This document shows, piece after piece, positions 8,400 through 16,488 of a stretch of DNA of 64,000 nucleotides (position 1 is its first letter; each line of letters starts with the position of its first letter). The notes under the pieces were generated by a model, which saw only the letters and a list, made by a program, of their open reading frames with translations, was not told where the DNA came from and did no database searches. The translations under genes were made by a program, and so were the position numbers. This DNA comes from Verrucomicrobiota bacterium (GTDB taxonomy: Bacteria; Verrucomicrobiota; Verrucomicrobiia; CAIQCK01): contig JACRQF010000014.1 in NCBI GenBank assembly GCA_016222825.1, forward strand, positions 1 through 64,000, read 5' to 3'.

Positions 8400-8476
8400 A
8401 ACCGGGGCCAAGGACTTTTAGTGACGATTGGCCCAAATGCAAACACTTTCTTGCCGAGTGACGAACTTCGCCGTCC

Positions 8477-10663
8477 TCACCGCTTCGTCGTCACCCAATA
8501 CGCCGGCACCCGTGTCAGATGCACGCGCGGGTTCTCCGGCGTTCCCACGTTGCCCATCAAGTCCACCGTGCGCGCTTCCGACGACACCCACTGCGGCGGC
8601 AACTGCGCTTCCACGCCCTTCTCTGGCAACGCCCACGCCACCAGCACGCGGCCGTTGTCGCCCGCGCGCTCAAACTCATACGCCCGCGCGCCCGCCGCCA
8701 GCGTCCGCTCCCCCAAAAACGTCGCGGCGTCGAGCAAGCCGTTCGCCACGTAATCGGCCACCGCCGCCGCGGTCGGCGAATCGTCGTATTCGAAAAAACC
8801 GTTCGCCGCGTCTTCGTCCGGCGCGCCCCACGGCGACGCCAGCGCGCAAAAAAACTTCTCCGCGCCGGCTGCCATCGCAAGCACATGCTGTCGCACGACC
8901 AGAGCCGCCGCCTCGTGCGGTGACAACGGCCGCGCGCCGCCCGCCGTCGGGTTGAGCGCCTGCTCGCGGTAGCTGCTGGCCGCGTTCCGCAGACCGCCGC
9001 CCGTGATCCACACCGGCTTCTCGCCGCCGCCCGCGCGCATGGCCGCCTTGACCGCCGCCACCGTTTTCGCCACCGGCGGGTCCGCCGCAAGGTCCGCCGC
9101 GCCCGCCGCCGGCGGCAGATGGACGGACAGCGCATCCATCGCGTCGAGCACGCCGCGTTGCAGCAGCCTCGGCGCGAGCGCCGGGTCGCCGAGCGCGCCG
9201 CCGATGACGAGACAGCCGGGATCGGTCGCTTTCGCGGCGGCGCAGGTGCGTTGCAGCAGCTTGGTGTAGTTCCGCAACCGTTCCCCCGCATCGCGACCGG
9301 CGAGCAGGCCCGGCTGGTCCGGCTCGTTCCACACCTCCCACGCGCGGACCCAGCTCCGGCAACGATGGACGGTGTTCTGAACGTAAGCGTCCCATTCCTC
9401 CGTCCGCGACCCGCGATCCTGCGGCCCGTTCTCCCAGTAGGCCGACGCGTCGAGCGAACCGAGCACCTCCAGCCCGCGCCGCCACGCCGCGCGCAGGATG
9501 TCGTCGAACCATTGCCATTCGCCGGCCTGCGGCTCCACGACGAACCACTGCGTCACCAGCGGCATCCGCACCCAGCGCACGCCGAGCCGGCCCGCCGCGT
9601 CCAGATGCTCTCGCCGGCAGCGGATCGTTCCGCCGAACAACGACGAGCGTCCCGGCGGCCGAGCCACCAGCGGTTGCGCGATGGCCAGCGCCGTCTCGTC
9701 GCTCGAGCCGACGCCGTCGAGTTCCGCCGCCACGACGACGTGGCCCAGCGCGCCCAGCGGCAAAGAAACGGACGCCGATCCAAGCCCGTTGCTCAGCGTG
9801 CCCACCGTCAGTTCGTGGCGGAAGATTCCGCGCCCGTGGAAGTCGCGCCCGGTGACCAGCACCCGCCATGATGCGTTCGTCGGCTGCGCCGCGTAAGAAG
9901 CCAGCGCCACCACCACCGCCGGCGGCGTGCTCGGCGTAAACCAGTGCTCCGTTTGCGCCAGAGTCACCGCCACCTCCGCCGGCAGCTTCGGCGCGAACGG
10001 CGCAGCCTGATCCGCCACCTCCAGTTGCGCCGCGTCAATCCACAGCGTCTGCGGCCCGCGTGCCCGCAGCGTCACGCGCGCCAGAGCGCCCGTCGCTTCC
10101 GCTGCCGGTTGCGTCACAGTCATCCGCTGCCACGCCGCCGCGGGAGCCACGCGGCTCGCCGTCGCGCCCGCCGCGCCGCTTGGTTGCTCGATCACCAGTT
10201 CTGTCTGCGGCGCCGGCGAGTTCTTCGGTCCCGGCTCGGAACGCAGGAAAACCGAGAACGTCCGCGCTTTGCCGGCGGGCGTCCGTTGCCAGAACGACCG
10301 CAGTGTCAGCCGCTGGTGCTCGTCCAGCACGATGCGCAGGCAGCGCCGCCCATGTGTCGCGTCGGTCCCGCGCACATCCGGCGACAGGTTTTCCCATTCG
10401 ATCGCCGGCCGACGCGCGAACGCGTCCGCGTCGCTCACGTGGCAGCTCCAGTGCGCCATGCCCAGCTCGAAGCTGGGATTGGGGAGAAGGTTTTCGGCGA
10501 AGGCCGGCGCGCAGAGAAGGAAAAAAGTTCCAAATCCCAAGCTCAAAGCTCCAAAGAAGCTCCAAACGCCGAGCTCCAAACGCGACCGCGCCGGCGCGTT
10601 GGAGCTTGGAGCCTGGATCTTGCAACTTCTCTTGAGCTTTGAGCTTTGAACTTGGAGTTTCAC
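8477..10663 (-). CDS. Secreted glycoside-hydrolase-like TIM barrel (clan GH-A / GH39-like), nucleophile missing
   Basis: 728 residues from a GTG at 10663 that overlaps the stop of the upstream beta-helix gene (GTGA). No ATG exists before the mature protein, so the start is inferred. The signal peptide (LGFGTFFLLCAPAFA then ENLLPNPSFE) is encoded by the repeat at 10527-10656. The region after it is a jelly-roll carbohydrate-binding-like domain (NPSFELGMAHW). Two beta-rich domains follow, then a TIM barrel from about residue 350. RAWEVWNEPD contains the expected acid/base Glu447. At the end of strand 7 the usual W.TE.G reads PVWITGGG, so the expected nucleophile is Gly555. It may be a non-catalytic glycan-binding barrel. 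It is coupled to the beta-helix gene, which suggests joint action on a polysaccharide. Confidence 0.75.
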   Translation of the reverse strand: MKLQVQSSKLKRSCKIQAPSSNAPARSRLELGVWSFFGALSLGFGTFFLLCAPAFAENLLPNPSFELGMAHWSCHVSDADAFARRPAIEWENLSPDVRGTDATHGRRCLRIVLDEHQRLTLRSFWQRTPAGKARTFSVFLRSEPGPKNSPAPQTELVIEQPSGAAGATASRVAPAAAWQRMTVTQPAAEATGALARVTLRARGPQTLWIDAAQLEVADQAAPFAPKLPAEVAVTLAQTEHWFTPSTPPAVVVALASYAAQPTNASWRVLVTGRDFHGRGIFRHELTVGTLSNGLGSASVSLPLGALGHVVVAAELDGVGSSDETALAIAQPLVARPPGRSSLFGGTIRCRREHLDAAGRLGVRWVRMPLVTQWFVVEPQAGEWQWFDDILRAAWRRGLEVLGSLDASAYWENGPQDRGSRTEEWDAYVQNTVHRCRSWVRAWEVWNEPDQPGLLAGRDAGERLRNYTKLLQRTCAAAKATDPGCLVIGGALGDPALAPRLLQRGVLDAMDALSVHLPPAAGAADLAADPPVAKTVAAVKAAMRAGGGEKPVWITGGGLRNAASSYREQALNPTAGGARPLSPHEAAALVVRQHVLAMAAGAEKFFCALASPWGAPDEDAANGFFEYDDSPTAAAVADYVANGLLDAATFLGERTLAAGARAYEFERAGDNGRVLVAWALPEKGVEAQLPPQWVSSEARTVDLMGNVGTPENPRVHLTRVPAYWVTTKR
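10527..10656. repeat. Imperfect inverted repeat of GAGCTTTG/CTCCAA words encoding a signal peptide
   Basis: The left arm (about 10527-10585, rich in AAGCTCAAAGCTCC and GAGCTCCAAACGC) is the imperfect complement of the right arm (about 10596-10656, GCGTTGGAGCTTGGAGCC ... GAGCTTTGAGCTTTG). A GC-rich centre (GACCGCGCCGGC) separates them. Such word-like repeats normally lie between genes in this kind of genome. Here the block lies within the coding frame and supplies the signal peptide of the glycosidase-like gene. Confidence 0.75.
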
Positions 10664-13600
10664 TTTCCGTTTTCCTTCGCGCGCTGCACCTCGATGATCC
10701 GCTTCTCGCCGACGCCGTGAATGCCTTCCACCGAGTTTTGCTCGACTACCGCCGTCGCGCCTGATTCGTCCACGGCAAACGCCACCGGCGCGTTCGTCGA
10801 GGTGTTCACCGGATACCAGAAATACGCGTGGTTGCGTCGGAACACAATCGCATCGCTGCTGCCGGCGGCATGGTAAGCGGTGGCGGCGTCGCGCACCACG
10901 TTGAACTCCACCACCGTGCCGGCCACCGACGCCGACGTGTCGCCCGTAACAGCCGCGCCCTTGCGGCTGACCAGCACCACGCCGTCGGTGCGGCTGCGGA
11001 TGAACGAGTTGTGGCGCAGCACGTTGCCGAGCGCGCGCGGAAACTCGATGGGCAGCTTCGGCGCATCGCCGCTGGTGACGAGCGCGCCGGCGCTGCACTC
11101 CTCCACGCGGTTGCCCTCGGCGACATTCCAGAACAGCGGGCTGATGCCGCGGTTCCACGTGCGCGGCATCGAGGATGCCAGCGTCGTGCCGTTGGCGTAG
11201 AGGAACAGGCCTGGCTTGCGCTGCCGCGCGATGGTGTTGGCGGCGATGACGTTCTCGACGCAGGAAATCCAAAGCTGGACGCCCGTCATGCCGTCAGCCG
11301 TGTGGTTGCCAACAATGAGGTTGCGGTAGAACATCGTGCCGACCGCGACGACCGAGCCTTTCGCCGGCGCGACGCGCCACGGCCGGTCCAGCAGCAAACG
11401 CTCGCCGTCGCGTTTCACCACGCGTCGGGTTTGCCCCTGGCCGGCACCACTGAAAACCGTGACGTAGTATTCGCCCATCGGCGGCTCCGGCGTCCCGTCG
11501 TCCGCATCCGGCGGCCAGAACGGCGTCTCGTTGTTGTCGGCGTCGCGAGCGAGCTGCTCGCGCTTCACACTGCCCAGCCGGTCGTCGGGCGTCGGCGGGA
11601 ATGTTTTCGGCAGCGTCACGCTCGTCGCGTCCGCGCCGGCCAGCGGGCCGAAGTAAGCCGTGCGGTGGTTGCCCTCGAACAGGATCATCTCGCCGACGTT
11701 CTGGTCCGTGCCGGCCACGCCGCCGAACCGCGCCTGGCCCGCGCCGACGCTGGCACCGGGGCCGTGCGGAGCCTCGACGCCGTTGTTGGAAATCCAGTTG
11801 CGCGTGATCGAGCCGTGGCCTGTCGAGAACCACAACAGCCGCCGCGCCGTCGGCCCGCCCGCCTCCGCGCCGCGCGGCGAGGCGATGAGGTTGTCCTCGA
11901 TGACGCACTCCTCAATCGGTTCGCAGCGGCCCAGGATCGCCGCCTCCGCGTTGCCGCCGAAGCGCGTCACCGACACCAGCCGGTTCCGCGCGAACTCCGT
12001 CTGCCGCGCGCCGGAGATGAACAGAGGCGTGCGCCCCCAAAGCTCGTTGTCGGTAACCGTCGCGTGCTCGGCGCGGGTGGCCAGCACGCCGCAATTCTCA
12101 GCCTGTTTGCCGTCGCAGTCGGCCACACGGACCTTTTCGACGCGGCAATTTCGCAGCCACGTCGTCTGCTCTGGCGAACGGATGGCGACGCCGATGTTGA
12201 CCTGCGCGTTGCCGAGAATCGTCAGATTTTCCACCGACGCGCCATCGCCGCTGAGCCAGACCGCCGCGTGGTCGCCCGCCCGCAGCGCGCCGTCCTTCGC
12301 GACGAACTTCACGCAGTCTTCGGCTTGGAGAATGAGCGTAGCGCCGGCATCCTGCCGGTGTTCCTTGTTGGCGCTCGGAGATTTCGCCGGCAGGATGCCG
12401 GCGCTACGGGCGAACACCTCGTCCGGCACAAACCCCGGCTCCAGGGCGAACACAAACGCATCGAGCGAAACGCCGCCGCCCTTCACGTTTCTCCAGACAA
12501 GCTTGTGCTTGCCGGCGGTCAACTTCAGCGCCGCCGACTTCGACCACTTGAACTCGCCGAAGCCGCCGGTGTTCGGCAGGTTCTCCAGCGGCACCGGTTC
12601 GCCGTCGTCCACAATGAGCGCGTGGTTGCCGCTGACGCCCGGCTGTTTCCATGGTGACATCTCTGTCGCGTAACGCAGCCAGACCGTCCAGACGCCGGCC
12701 TGCGGCACGTCGAGCGCGTATTCCATCGTGTCGCCGACTGTGTGGACCGCGCCGGGCGCGTGGCCCCAGCCGCTGACGCCGAGCCGCGCGAACGTCGCGT
12801 TCGGGTCGTGGACCAGTTGCAGTTTCGTCTTGTCCATCTCCTCGCCGCTGAGCGTGACGCCCGCGGGAATCCGCAGCGTGCCGCTGAACTGGAACGTGCC
12901 CTCCGGCAGCTTCACCACGCCGCCGCCGCGTCTGGCCGCCGCGTCGAGCGCGCGCTGGAGTTCCACCACTTCCGGCAGCTCCGTGACCGCCGGCTCCTTC
13001 TCCATCGCCGCCGTCACGCGCAGCGGCACCGGCTCGCCCCAGCCAAACTCGCCGCCCGCGCCGGCGTGAATCCAAACCTGATAGTCGCCCGGCGCGAGAC
13101 CTTCCGGCACGCTGAACGCAATGGAATACTTGTCCGCCTCCTCCACGTCGGCCCAGACACCGGCGCAGTCGGCTTGCGCGATATAGACAAACGCCTCCAC
13201 GTTGTCGGGCCGGCGCGCGAGGTTGCGGCCGAAGACACGCACCGTGTCGTCCGCCGTGGCGACGTTGGGGAAACACCACCACGGCTGCGGCGCGTTCAGC
13301 ACGATAGACGCGGAAGCTCCGGCGGCGTTCTTCACCCATGCCACGAACGGCCCGTCGTGCGCCTTCTCCGGCAATGTCGCGGCCAGGTAACCGCCGGTGA
13401 GAAACTGCACGCGCGGCAGCCACTGCTGCCCGGCGGGATCGCTCGCGCTGACGCCCCAGGCGACGAGGTTGGTCGAGAGCTTCTCGCCGACGATGAAGAA
13501 CGTCTCATCCGGCCCGGCCTCGGCGCTGTGCTCATAAATCACCGGCGCGCCCGCGGATGTCGGCATCGCGGGCGGCTGAAACCCGCCGCCGGGAACTTCC

Positions 13601-13674
13601 TGCGGCGCCGGCTTCGGCCCGGCAGCGACGGCAGCCAGCGCGGCAACGAGAAATGAAGTGATCGCCTTGTTCAT
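10660..13674 (-). CDS. Secreted right-handed beta-helix (pectate-lyase-like) protein with carbohydrate-binding domain
   Basis: 1004 residues from the second of two ATGs (13677/13674), with GAGGA just upstream. The signal peptide is MNKAITSFLVAALAAVAAG. Ig-like domains (about residues 40-230) precede LQRALDAAARRGGGVVKLPEG, the typical start of pectate-lyase-3-type helices. A CBM6/35-like insert follows (TMEYALDVPQAGVWTVWLRY ... GGVSLDAFVFALEPG). The parallel beta-helix then runs to the C-terminus with N-rich rungs (NRLVSVTRFGGNAEAAILG, VVEFNVVRDAATAYHA). The catalytic residues of a specific lyase family could not be identified. An inverted repeat (12337-12408) is inserted in frame within the carbohydrate-binding part. 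The stop overlaps the downstream glycosidase-like gene. Confidence 0.85.
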   Translation of the reverse strand: MNKAITSFLVAALAAVAAGPKPAPQEVPGGGFQPPAMPTSAGAPVIYEHSAEAGPDETFFIVGEKLSTNLVAWGVSASDPAGQQWLPRVQFLTGGYLAATLPEKAHDGPFVAWVKNAAGASASIVLNAPQPWWCFPNVATADDTVRVFGRNLARRPDNVEAFVYIAQADCAGVWADVEEADKYSIAFSVPEGLAPGDYQVWIHAGAGGEFGWGEPVPLRVTAAMEKEPAVTELPEVVELQRALDAAARRGGGVVKLPEGTFQFSGTLRIPAGVTLSGEEMDKTKLQLVHDPNATFARLGVSGWGHAPGAVHTVGDTMEYALDVPQAGVWTVWLRYATEMSPWKQPGVSGNHALIVDDGEPVPLENLPNTGGFGEFKWSKSAALKLTAGKHKLVWRNVKGGGVSLDAFVFALEPGFVPDEVFARSAGILPAKSPSANKEHRQDAGATLILQAEDCVKFVAKDGALRAGDHAAVWLSGDGASVENLTILGNAQVNIGVAIRSPEQTTWLRNCRVEKVRVADCDGKQAENCGVLATRAEHATVTDNELWGRTPLFISGARQTEFARNRLVSVTRFGGNAEAAILGRCEPIEECVIEDNLIASPRGAEAGGPTARRLLWFSTGHGSITRNWISNNGVEAPHGPGASVGAGQARFGGVAGTDQNVGEMILFEGNHRTAYFGPLAGADATSVTLPKTFPPTPDDRLGSVKREQLARDADNNETPFWPPDADDGTPEPPMGEYYVTVFSGAGQGQTRRVVKRDGERLLLDRPWRVAPAKGSVVAVGTMFYRNLIVGNHTADGMTGVQLWISCVENVIAANTIARQRKPGLFLYANGTTLASSMPRTWNRGISPLFWNVAEGNRVEECSAGALVTSGDAPKLPIEFPRALGNVLRHNSFIRSRTDGVVLVSRKGAAVTGDTSASVAGTVVEFNVVRDAATAYHAAGSSDAIVFRRNHAYFWYPVNTSTNAPVAFAVDESGATAVVEQNSVEGIHGVGEKRIIEVQRAKENGK
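12337..12408. repeat. Perfect 22-bp inverted repeat inserted in frame in the beta-helix gene
   Basis: The arms 12337-12358 and 12387-12408 (core GCGCCGGCATCCTGCCGG) are exact reverse complements, separated by 28 bp. On the coding strand they give SAGILPAKSP ... HRQDAGAT, a low-complexity segment within the carbohydrate-binding part of the protein that looks unrelated to it. The inserted length keeps the frame. Confidence 0.9.
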
Positions 13675-13901
13675 CATAATTCCTCGACGGCGGCCACGAC
13701 TGTAGAGACGCACCACCAAAATCACAATCCGGGAATCACTCTCCCATGCGGCGGATTTACGAACAGGCCGGCAGTGCAACTGCCGGCTTTGGTGTTGAGT
13801 CGCGGCGTCTCTTGGCGTAAACCTTCGGGCGTCGAGCGGCGGGTTGTTGCCGGCGCTCCCTGATTTGAAATGCGTGCGAAGTTATCGGCGACCCCGATGT
13901 C

Positions 13902-13978
13902 GCGCCTGTAGCTCAGTTGGATAGAGCAGGGGTTTTCTAAACCCTTGGTCGGGGGTTCGAGTCCCTCCAGGCGCGCCA
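13902..13978 (+). tRNA. tRNA-Arg (anticodon TCT)
   Basis: 77 nt with encoded CCA (13976-13978). GCGCCTG pairs perfectly with CAGGCGC. D arm GCTCAGTTGGATAGAGC. Anticodon loop TTTCTAA gives TCT, reading AGA. T arm GGTTCGAGTCC. The 13680-13901 gap before it holds no gene and contains the upstream region of the - strand beta-helix gene. Confidence 0.96.
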
Positions 13979-13998
13979 TTCTTCACGAAACAAATGAC

Positions 13999-15564
13999 AT
14001 GAAAACCACGAAGGCAGTCCAGTCCTCCCTCGATCCGTTCACCATGTTGCGCCGGATGCTGTTCGCCGTCTTGTTCGCCGGTTTGTCTTCAGCTTGGGCC
14101 GAGCCGGTGCCCTTGCTCAACGGGCGGGTGCTCGACGGCGAAGTCTCCAACGCCACGGCACAAGGGTTTGATCTCAAACTGCCGTATGGCCAGGCCAAAT
14201 ACGCCTGGAGAATGGTGGATCTTCGCCGGTTGCCCGCCGTCAACCCGCGCCTGTTTCAGAGTTACTGCAACGCGACCGGCTATCGCCCGCCGTCACCGCC
14301 GGCTCCCGCTCCAGTTCCTGCCGCACCGGCGACACCGGCCCCTGTTGCGCCCGTCGCCGCTGCTGCTCCCGCGAGCGCTGCTTCAGCGGGCGGCGGCTGG
14401 CCTCAATGGCGCGGCCCGAATCGCGACGACATCTCGATGGAGAAAGGCTTGCTCAAGGAATGGCCCGCCGACGGCCCGCCGCTGGCTTGGAAGTGCGAGG
14501 GGCTGGGGGCGGGTTATTCGGGCGTCGCGGTGGCGAAGGGCAAGGTGTTCACGATGGGCGACGTGGGTGAGGAGAGCCAGTTGATCGCGCTCGACGAGGC
14601 CACTGGCAAGAAGCTCTGGTCCTTGAAGCTCGGCCAGCCCGGCCAATACGGCAACTACTTCGGCCCGCGCGGCACGCCGTCGGTGGATGGCGATCTGGTC
14701 TATGCGCTCAACCAGCACGGCGATCTGGTTTGCGCGGCGGTGGCCACGGGCAAGGAAGTCTGGCGCAAGAGTCTCCGCGACCTCGGCGGGCGTCCGCACG
14801 GCTGGGGTTACGCGGAGTCGCCGCTGGTGGAGGGCGACAAGGTGCTCTGCACGCCGGGCGGCGCAAAGGGAGCCATCGCCGCGTTGAACAAGAAGACCGG
14901 CGCGGCGATGTGGCAGAGCAAGGAGTTCATGGACGGCGCGCATTACTCGTCGCTCGTCCCGGCAACCATCTTTGGCATGCGGCAGGTCATCCAGCTTACC
15001 GCCGCCAGCGTCGCGGGTGTTGCCGTCGCCGACGGGAAGCTGCTCTGGCGCGCGGACCGCGCCGGTAAGACCGCCGTCATCCCGACGCCGATCTACGCGG
15101 ACAACCAGGTCTATGTTTGCTCCGGCTACACTGTCGGCTGCAACGCGTTCAAGCTGACGAAGGAGACGGCCGGCATCAAGGCTGCGGAAGCCTACGCCAC
15201 CAAGGACATGGCCAACCACCACGGCGGTGTCATCCTGGTTGACGGTCACCTCTACGGTCACTGCGACAACAACAAAAAATGGCTCTGCCAGAACTTCAAG
15301 ACCGGCGAGATTGTCTGGAGCAACGCTGGTGTCGGCAAAGGCTCGATCACCTACGCCGACGGTCACTTCTATCTCCGCAGTGAGAGCGGCCGGGGCACTG
15401 TCGCGCTCATTGAGGCTTCGTCGAAGAGCTACGACGAGAAGTCGCGTTTCAATCAGCCGGACCGCAGCGACAAGAACAGTTGGCCGCACCCCGTTATCGC
15501 CAACGGTCGCCTCTACCTCCGCGACCAGGACGTCCTGCTCTGCTACAACGTGAAGGCGAAGTAA
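13999..15564 (+). CDS. Secreted PQQ-type beta-propeller protein
   Basis: 521 residues. The start at 13999 lies 20 nt after the tRNA. ATGs at 14044 and 14056 are alternatives and would place the hydrophobic signal (MLRRMLFAVLFAGLSSAWA) at the very N-terminus. After a short beta domain (LLNGRVLDGEVSN) and an Ala/Pro-rich linker (about residues 105-135) comes a PQQ-like eight-bladed propeller. It starts GGWPQWRGPNRDD, a typical opening for this family, with blades such as LIALDEATGKKLWSLKLG and ALNKKTGAAMWQSKEF. No haem motif is present. Members are periplasmic; some are dehydrogenases, others BamB-like scaffolds. The activity here cannot be assigned. Confidence 0.85.
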   Translation: MKTTKAVQSSLDPFTMLRRMLFAVLFAGLSSAWAEPVPLLNGRVLDGEVSNATAQGFDLKLPYGQAKYAWRMVDLRRLPAVNPRLFQSYCNATGYRPPSPPAPAPVPAAPATPAPVAPVAAAAPASAASAGGGWPQWRGPNRDDISMEKGLLKEWPADGPPLAWKCEGLGAGYSGVAVAKGKVFTMGDVGEESQLIALDEATGKKLWSLKLGQPGQYGNYFGPRGTPSVDGDLVYALNQHGDLVCAAVATGKEVWRKSLRDLGGRPHGWGYAESPLVEGDKVLCTPGGAKGAIAALNKKTGAAMWQSKEFMDGAHYSSLVPATIFGMRQVIQLTAASVAGVAVADGKLLWRADRAGKTAVIPTPIYADNQVYVCSGYTVGCNAFKLTKETAGIKAAEAYATKDMANHHGGVILVDGHLYGHCDNNKKWLCQNFKTGEIVWSNAGVGKGSITYADGHFYLRSESGRGTVALIEASSKSYDEKSRFNQPDRSDKNSWPHPVIANGRLYLRDQDVLLCYNVKAK

Positions 15565-15569
15565 GCGGC

Positions 15570-16487
15570 CTACTCCATCGCCAGCGCCACCGCGCCCATC
15601 ACGCCGGCGTCGTAACGCAACTGGGCCGGCTCGATCCGCAGGCGCGGCGCGGCTTCCGCCAGGCAATAGCGCGTCACGGCGCGGCGCAGCGGCGTGAGGA
15701 ACAGTTTCTCCGGCGCTTCGGAAAGGCCGCCGCCGATGATAATGAGGGATGGGTTCAGCAGACCGATGCCCACGCCGAGGCCCTGCGCGAGGTTTTCGAT
15801 GACGTCGTCCAACACTTGCTGCGCGGTATCGTTGCCTTTCGCGGCCAGCGCGAAAACTTCCCTTCCGTTCACCTTCCGGCCGAGCGCCTCGCTGCCGCGA
15901 CGACCGATGGCGCTGCCGCTGGCGCAGCCCTCGAGACAACCGTGCTTGCCGCAGGTGCAGAGCGGCCCGTCGCGGCGGACGATGATGTGGCCGATCTCGC
16001 CGGCGAGGTTCTGCGCGCCGCGCACGAGCGCGCCGTTGGCGATGACGCCGCCGCCGATGCCGGTGCCGATGTTCACGTAGAGCAGGTCGTTGACGCCGCG
16101 GCCCGCGCCGAACCGCCACTCGCCGAGCGTGCCGGCGTTGGCGTCGTTGTCGAGCGCGACGGAAATGTCGAAACGCTTCTGGAGCAGGTCGCGCAACGGC
16201 GTGTTCTCCCAGCCGGGATTCTGGTGGCTCAGCAACGCCACGCCGCGCTCGAAGTCCACCGGTCCGCCGAAGCCGACGCCGATGCGCCGCACGCTGCCGC
16301 CTTTGTTCGCGGCGCGCTTCTGGAGCGCGGCGATGATCTCCGAGATCAGTTTCACGCCGGCCTTCGCGCCGCCCGCGCGGTCCGACTTGCGCCGGAGCGT
16401 GGCGATTCGTTTGCCGTCGTCCGACGCGAGCGCGCCGGTCATGTTGGTGTTTCCGACATCAATGCCGATGATCATCTGGGTCTCCAA
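15570..16487 (-). CDS. ROK-family sugar kinase (glucokinase-like)
   Basis: 305 residues; translation could also start at Met5 (MIIGIDVGNTN). Phosphorylates a hexose such as glucose using ATP. The N-terminal DVGNTNMTGAL is the phosphate-1 motif. LDNDANAGTLGEW contains the catalytic Asp. GHIIV plus CTCGKHGCLEG give the zinc site (His and three Cys) that defines ROK proteins. No helix-turn-helix is present, so it is a kinase and not a ROK repressor. It ends 5 nt after the converging propeller gene, and its start is adjacent to the stop of the 16489-19128 gene on the same strand, suggesting co-transcription. Confidence 0.92.
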   Translation of the reverse strand: METQMIIGIDVGNTNMTGALASDDGKRIATLRRKSDRAGGAKAGVKLISEIIAALQKRAANKGGSVRRIGVGFGGPVDFERGVALLSHQNPGWENTPLRDLLQKRFDISVALDNDANAGTLGEWRFGAGRGVNDLLYVNIGTGIGGGVIANGALVRGAQNLAGEIGHIIVRRDGPLCTCGKHGCLEGCASGSAIGRRGSEALGRKVNGREVFALAAKGNDTAQQVLDDVIENLAQGLGVGIGLLNPSLIIIGGGLSEAPEKLFLTPLRRAVTRYCLAEAAPRLRIEPAQLRYDAGVMGAVALAME

Positions 16488-16488
16488 A

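Noticed and set aside
5184..8411. A single ~1075-codon minus-strand frame
   Set aside because: It begins inside the tRNA-Ala complement, runs antisense to the isomerase gene and out of frame through the carbamoyltransferase. High-GC shadow frame.
8477..11272. One 931-codon gene starting inside the beta-helix gene
   Set aside because: Its first ~200 codons are the wrong frame of the beta-helix gene. The recognisable protein begins only after that gene's stop, at about 10663.
13722..13979. Small minus-strand protein across the tRNA-Arg gene
   Set aside because: The sequence RLEGLEPPTKGLENPCSIQLS is the translated complement of a tRNA, a common artefact.
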